From assembly GCA_045576635.1 (NCBI GenBank), contig JAZNGT010000036.1, forward strand, positions 32,917 to 96,916: a DNA stretch of 64,000 bases. The letters run 5' to 3'. This DNA comes from Congzhengia sp045576635 (GTDB lineage: Bacteria; Bacillota; Clostridia; UBA1381; UBA9506). The notes beneath the pieces are model-generated. The model did no database searches, was not told where the DNA came from, and was given only the letters and a program-made list of their open reading frames with translations. Shown in pieces: positions 60,100 through 64,000 of the stretch (positions are counted from its first letter, which is position 1; every line of letters begins with the position of its first letter). The position numbers were made by a program, and so were the translations under genes.

Positions 60100-62181
60100 G
60101 TGGCAAGAGAATATTCTTTAGCAAAAACCAGAAATATCGGTATCATGGCACACATCGATGCCGGTAAAACCACCACAACTGAACGTATTTTGTTCTATAC
60201 AGGCCGTATTCACAAAATGGGCGAAACACACGATGGTGCAGGTACCATGGACTGGATGGCTCAGGAGCAGGAAAGAGGTATTACAATCACCTCCGCTGCT
60301 ACAACATGTCACTGGAACAATCATAGAATCAATATCATTGATACTCCCGGACACGTTGACTTTACTGTTGAAGTTGAACGTTCCTTACGTGTATTGGACG
60401 GTAGCGTAACCGTACTTTGTGCAAAAGGCGGTGTTGAGCCTCAGTCCGAAACCGTTTGGCGTCAGGCTGACAACTACAAAGTTCCCCGTATGGCTTATGT
60501 AAATAAGATGGACATCATGGGCGCAGACTTTTATAATGTTGTCGACATGATGAAAACAAGACTGAAATGTAACGCTGTTCCGATTCAGCTCCCCATCGGC
60601 GCTGAGGAAACCTTTAAGGGCATAATTGACCTTATCGAAAACAAAGCGTACGTTTATTACGATGACCTTGGAAACGACATCCGCGAGGAGGAAATCCCCG
60701 AGGATATGAAAGAAAAGGCAGCGGAATACAGAATCAATATGATTGAATCTGTTGCGGAAACAAGCGAAGATTTAATGGAGAAGTATTTAGAGGAGGGCGA
60801 CCTTTCTATTGCTGATATCAAAAAAGGTCTTCGTGCTGCAACTATCGCCAACGATATCGTTCCCGTGCTTTGCGGTACATCCTACAAAAACAAGGGTGTT
60901 CAGAAGCTACTCGACGCAATCGTTGACTACATGCCTGCTCCGACAGACGTTGCCGCAATCCGCGGTACCGATCCTGCAACAGGCGAAGAAGTGGAAAGTC
61001 CGTCTTCTGACGATGCTCCCTTCGCTGCTTTGGCATTTAAAATCATGGCTGACCCGTTCGTTGGTAAGCTCTGCTTCTTCCGTGTATATTCCGGAACACT
61101 CGATGCAGGTTCTCATGTATTAAATGCTACAAAAGATGTAAAAGAAAGAATCGGTCGTATTTTGCAGATGCACGCAAACGACAGAAAAGATATTGACAAG
61201 GTATACTCCGGTGATATCGCCGCTGCTGTTGGTTTAAAATCAACAACAACCGGTGACACACTCTGTACACCTGACAAACCCATTATCTTAGAGTCTATGG
61301 AATTCCCCGAACCCGTTATCAGTGTTGCTATTGAGCCTAAGACCAAAGAAGGTCAGGAAAAAATGGGTATCGGTCTTGCGCGCTTAGCAGAAGAAGATCC
61401 GACATTTAAAACCTATACAGACGAAGAAACAGGTCAGACCATCATCTCCGGTATGGGTGAGCTTCACTTGGATATCATCGTTGACAGACTTCGTCGCGAA
61501 TTCAAAGTAGAAGCAAACGTAGGTAAACCGCAGGTTGCTTACAAAGAAACCATCAGACAGGCTGTTGAAGTTAACCACAAGTATGCACGTCAGTCCGGTG
61601 GTAAAGGTCAGTACGGTCACGTTGTTATGACAATCGAACCGCAGGAAGCTGGTTCCGGATACGAATTCGTTAACAAAATCGTCGGCGGTGCAATTCCGAA
61701 GGAATACATCCCGGCTGTTGACGCAGGTGTTCAGGGCGCAATGCTCAACGGTGTACTCGCAGGCTACAACGTGGTTGACGTAAAAGTTACCTTAACCGAT
61801 GGTTCCTACCACGAGGTTGACTCCTCTGAAATGGCGTTTAAGATTGCTGCATCCATGGCATTCAAAGACGGCTGCAGAAAGGGTAACCCAGTATTAAAAG
61901 AGCCTGTGATGCAGGTTGACGTATTAGTTCCCGAAGAATACATGGGCGACGTTATGGGTGACTTAAACTCCCGTCGTGGTCAGATTCAGGGTATGGAAGC
62001 ACGTCCCGGCGCACAGATGATTCATTCCTTTGTTCCGCTTTCCGAAATGTTCGGTTATGCAACAGAACTTCGTTCCAGAACACAGGGTCGTGGTCAGTAT
62101 ACCATGCAGCCCAGCCATTATGAAGAAGTTCCGAAGAGCATTCAGGAACAAATTATCAGCGCACGTACGAAAAAAGATTAA
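60100..62181 (+). CDS. fusA: Elongation factor G
   Basis: 693 residues, a five-domain translational GTPase: P-loop AHIDAGKTTTTER, switch II DTPGHVDFT, NKMD, and domain IV with YARQSGGKGQYGHV. The GTG at 60100 is 7 bases from AAAGGAGG; a TTG at 60097 is too close. A hairpin GCGCGT/ACGCGC lies upstream. Confidence 0.97.
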   Translation: MAREYSLAKTRNIGIMAHIDAGKTTTTERILFYTGRIHKMGETHDGAGTMDWMAQEQERGITITSAATTCHWNNHRINIIDTPGHVDFTVEVERSLRVLDGSVTVLCAKGGVEPQSETVWRQADNYKVPRMAYVNKMDIMGADFYNVVDMMKTRLKCNAVPIQLPIGAEETFKGIIDLIENKAYVYYDDLGNDIREEEIPEDMKEKAAEYRINMIESVAETSEDLMEKYLEEGDLSIADIKKGLRAATIANDIVPVLCGTSYKNKGVQKLLDAIVDYMPAPTDVAAIRGTDPATGEEVESPSSDDAPFAALAFKIMADPFVGKLCFFRVYSGTLDAGSHVLNATKDVKERIGRILQMHANDRKDIDKVYSGDIAAAVGLKSTTTGDTLCTPDKPIILESMEFPEPVISVAIEPKTKEGQEKMGIGLARLAEEDPTFKTYTDEETGQTIISGMGELHLDIIVDRLRREFKVEANVGKPQVAYKETIRQAVEVNHKYARQSGGKGQYGHVVMTIEPQEAGSGYEFVNKIVGGAIPKEYIPAVDAGVQGAMLNGVLAGYNVVDVKVTLTDGSYHEVDSSEMAFKIAASMAFKDGCRKGNPVLKEPVMQVDVLVPEEYMGDVMGDLNSRRGQIQGMEARPGAQMIHSFVPLSEMFGYATELRSRTQGRGQYTMQPSHYEEVPKSIQEQIISARTKKD

Positions 62182-62188
62182 TTTCCTA

Positions 62189-62217
62189 TTGATTTTTTTC
62201 GTCGTTCGTTGTACAAT
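62189..62217 (+). promoter_or_regulatory. tuf promoter
   Basis: TTGATT (62189-62194), 17 bases, TACAAT (62212-62217), directly after fusA, giving tuf extra transcription. Confidence 0.7.
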
Positions 62218-62268
62218 AAAAATAACGTAAAATTATAACAAAATATAAACAATTAGGAGGAAAACAAA

Positions 62269-63471
62269 ATGGCAAAAGCTAAATTCGAGAGATCCAAGCC
62301 GCACGTTAACATTGGTACAATCGGTCACGTTGACCATGGTAAAACAACTCTTACAGCTGCTATCACAAAAGTATTAAGCTTAAAGGGTGCTGCTGACTTC
62401 AAAGCATACGATCAGATCGACGGTGCTCCTGAAGAAAGAGAAAGAGGTATTACAATTTCCACAGCTCACGTTGAGTACGAAACAGACAACAGACACTACG
62501 CACACGTTGACTGCCCCGGACACGCTGACTATGTTAAAAACATGATCACAGGTGCTGCACAGATGGACGGTGCTATTCTCGTTGTATCTGCTGCTGACGG
62601 TGTTATGCCCCAGACAAGAGAGCACATCTTGCTTTCCCGTCAGGTAGGCGTTCCGCACATCGTTGTATTCATGAACAAAGCTGACCAGGTTGACGATCCT
62701 GAATTATTAGAACTCGTTGAAATGGAAATCCGTGAACTCTTGAACGAGTACGAATTCCCGGGTGACGATATTCCGATCGTTACAGGTTCCGGTCTTGCAG
62801 TATTAGAATCTGCTGCAACAGATCCTTCCGCTCCTGAATATGAACCCATCCTCAAATTGATGGAAGCTGTTGACTCTTACATTCCCACACCTGAAAGAGC
62901 ATCCGGTCTTCCGTTCTTAATGCCTGTCGAAGACGTATTCTCCATCACAGGCCGTGGTACCGTTGCTACAGGTAGAGTAGAAAGAGGTACATTAAACTTA
63001 AATGATGAAGTTGAAATCACAGGTTTAACAGAAGAACCCAGAAAAGTTGTTGTAACAGGTATCGAAATGTTCAGAAAACTCCTCGATAGCGCTGAAGCTG
63101 GTGATAACATCGGTGCACTTCTTCGTGGTGTTCAGAAGAACGAAATCGAAAGAGGACAGGTTTTAGCTAAACCCGGTTCCATCAATCCTCACACACAGTT
63201 CAAGGGCGAAGTTTACGTTCTTACAAAAGAAGAAGGTGGACGTCATACACCGTTCTTCAACAACTACAGACCGCAGTTCTATTTCAGAACAACAGACGTT
63301 ACCGGCGTTATCAAATTGCCTGAAGGTACAGAAATGTGCATGCCTGGCGATAACGTAACAATGGAAGTTGAACTCATCACACCGATCGCTATCGAAGAAG
63401 GTCTTCGTTTCGCTATCCGTGAAGGTGGTAGAACAGTAGGTTCCGGCGTTGTTTCTTCCGTTATTAAATAA
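62269..63471 (+). CDS. tuf: Elongation factor Tu
   Basis: 400 residues: P-loop GHVDHGKT, DCPGHADY, NKAD, and the domain II/III segments typical of EF-Tu (VFSITGRGTVATGRVERG; FYFRTTDVTG). TAGGAGG precedes the ATG. Codon use is strongly biased, as expected for a very highly expressed gene. Confidence 0.98.
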   Translation: MAKAKFERSKPHVNIGTIGHVDHGKTTLTAAITKVLSLKGAADFKAYDQIDGAPEERERGITISTAHVEYETDNRHYAHVDCPGHADYVKNMITGAAQMDGAILVVSAADGVMPQTREHILLSRQVGVPHIVVFMNKADQVDDPELLELVEMEIRELLNEYEFPGDDIPIVTGSGLAVLESAATDPSAPEYEPILKLMEAVDSYIPTPERASGLPFLMPVEDVFSITGRGTVATGRVERGTLNLNDEVEITGLTEEPRKVVVTGIEMFRKLLDSAEAGDNIGALLRGVQKNEIERGQVLAKPGSINPHTQFKGEVYVLTKEEGGRHTPFFNNYRPQFYFRTTDVTGVIKLPEGTEMCMPGDNVTMEVELITPIAIEEGLRFAIREGGRTVGSGVVSSVIK

Positions 63472-63489
63472 TAACTGAAACGTATATTT

Positions 63490-63513
63490 GCGGCGTGGCA
63501 TTTGCCACGCCGC
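63490..63513 (+). terminator. tuf terminator
   Basis: An 11-bp GC-rich stem GCGGCGTGGCA/TGCCACGCCGC; the T-run after it is interrupted (CTATGTTTT). Confidence 0.75.
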
Positions 63514-63690
63514 CTATGTTTTCTCTACGTCTCTATATATAGTGGTTTCGCGCATGAAAAACACCAAAAATGGGGTTTCTTTTTTTATATAAAAATCGAG
63601 AAAAAAGTAGATATTCTATTAAAAAACAAAGAAAACGAGAGAATGAACGTTGTATTTTAAATAAATCGGTTAAAATGAGCGATATTCGAT

Positions 63691-63719
63691 TTGCAAACAC
63701 ATAGGAATCCGAGTATAAT
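63691..63719 (+). promoter_or_regulatory. rRNA operon promoter
   Basis: TTGCAA (63691-63696), 17 bases, TATAAT (63714-63719), about 215 bases before mature 16S. A weaker pair, TTGTAT (63650) and TAAAAT (63671) with 15-base spacing, may be a second start. The interval 63514-63690 holds no gene. Confidence 0.75.
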
Positions 63720-63934
63720 ATTAAGAGTCGGCGCTCGAGAGGGACGTTAAAAAAACTGTCGAAAACCGGCGCAGAACCTTGAAAAATGAACAGTGCAGGC
63801 TTTAAAAAGATTCCAAGTAATTTAAAGGACAGACAAAGATATCGGTCAAAAGGATATCGCTCCGCAAGCGGAGAAAATGAGAGAATTAGATTTTCTTGTT
63901 TTAGTATATAACTTCTTCGGAAGTGATATAACCA
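63720..63934 (+). promoter_or_regulatory. 16S rRNA leader
   Basis: The leader contains the hairpins CTCCGC/GCGGAG (63860-63873) and ACTTC-TTCG-GAAGT (63911-63924), the latter just before the 16S 5' end, where precursor processing and antitermination elements normally lie. Confidence 0.55.

Positions 63935-64000
<66 letters not shown>

Overview
The window looks like the origin-proximal chromosome of an anaerobic, low-to-moderate GC Bacillota (class Clostridia). Supporting genes are HprK, RicT, the c-di-AMP receptor DarA, RNase Y, RNase M5, an SOS-type LexA box before recA, the NfnAB transhydrogenase pair, a large-type SRP RNA beside dnaX, and an L10 leader. I see no phage, insertion sequence or CRISPR array; nearly all of it is core genome. 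The species cannot be named from this sequence alone.

Layout, left to right. 0-5.6 kb: cinA 3' part and SOS-controlled recA (+), then a leftward operon tsaC-rimI-tsaD-mltG. 5.8-8.3 kb: a secreted WG-repeat protein and galE (+). 8.6-14.7 kb: a leftward DNA replication and housekeeping block (SRP RNA, dnaX, ybaB, glycosyltransferase, darA, holB, ricT, small ORF). 14.7-19.0 kb: nfnAB, two tRNAs (Met, Glu) and a PFL/ACT-domain pair. 19.2-24.8 kb: hprK, murB, then rpmG-secE-nusG-rplK-rplA-rplJ-rplL (+) with L1 and L10 leaders. 24.9-27.2 kb: a large SLH surface protein. 27.3-36.4 kb: a leftward envelope cluster mreB-mreC-mreD-mrdA-minC plus mgsA, preceded by maf, a Gx-type membrane protein, a NusG-domain-II protein and a U32 peptidase. 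36.6-44.0 kb: guaB, a divergent type II topoisomerase B subunit, RNase Y, CCA transferase and a HAD phosphatase.

44.1-44.4 kb is a convincing replication origin: about nine DnaA boxes, then DnaA-trios and an AT-rich tract, immediately before dnaN. It is followed by rnmV, an unknown gene, greA, a perfect parS site and parA-parB. dnaA, recF and gyrB are not next to it. From 51 kb to the end lie rpoB-rpoC, an L7Ae-type protein, rpsL-rpsG-fusA-tuf, and the promoter, leader and first bases of a 16S rRNA gene. The usual rplKAJL-rpoBC cluster is therefore split, with the origin between its halves.

The most novel signal is a family of three ~229-bp intergenic elements (1596-1824, 8366-8594, 49544-49770). 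Their sequences differ, but paired arms change together at several helices, and wobble pairs make sense only on the + strand. All three sit just after an intrinsic terminator, between convergent genes. They look like an undescribed structured RNA or an RNA-structured mobile repeat.
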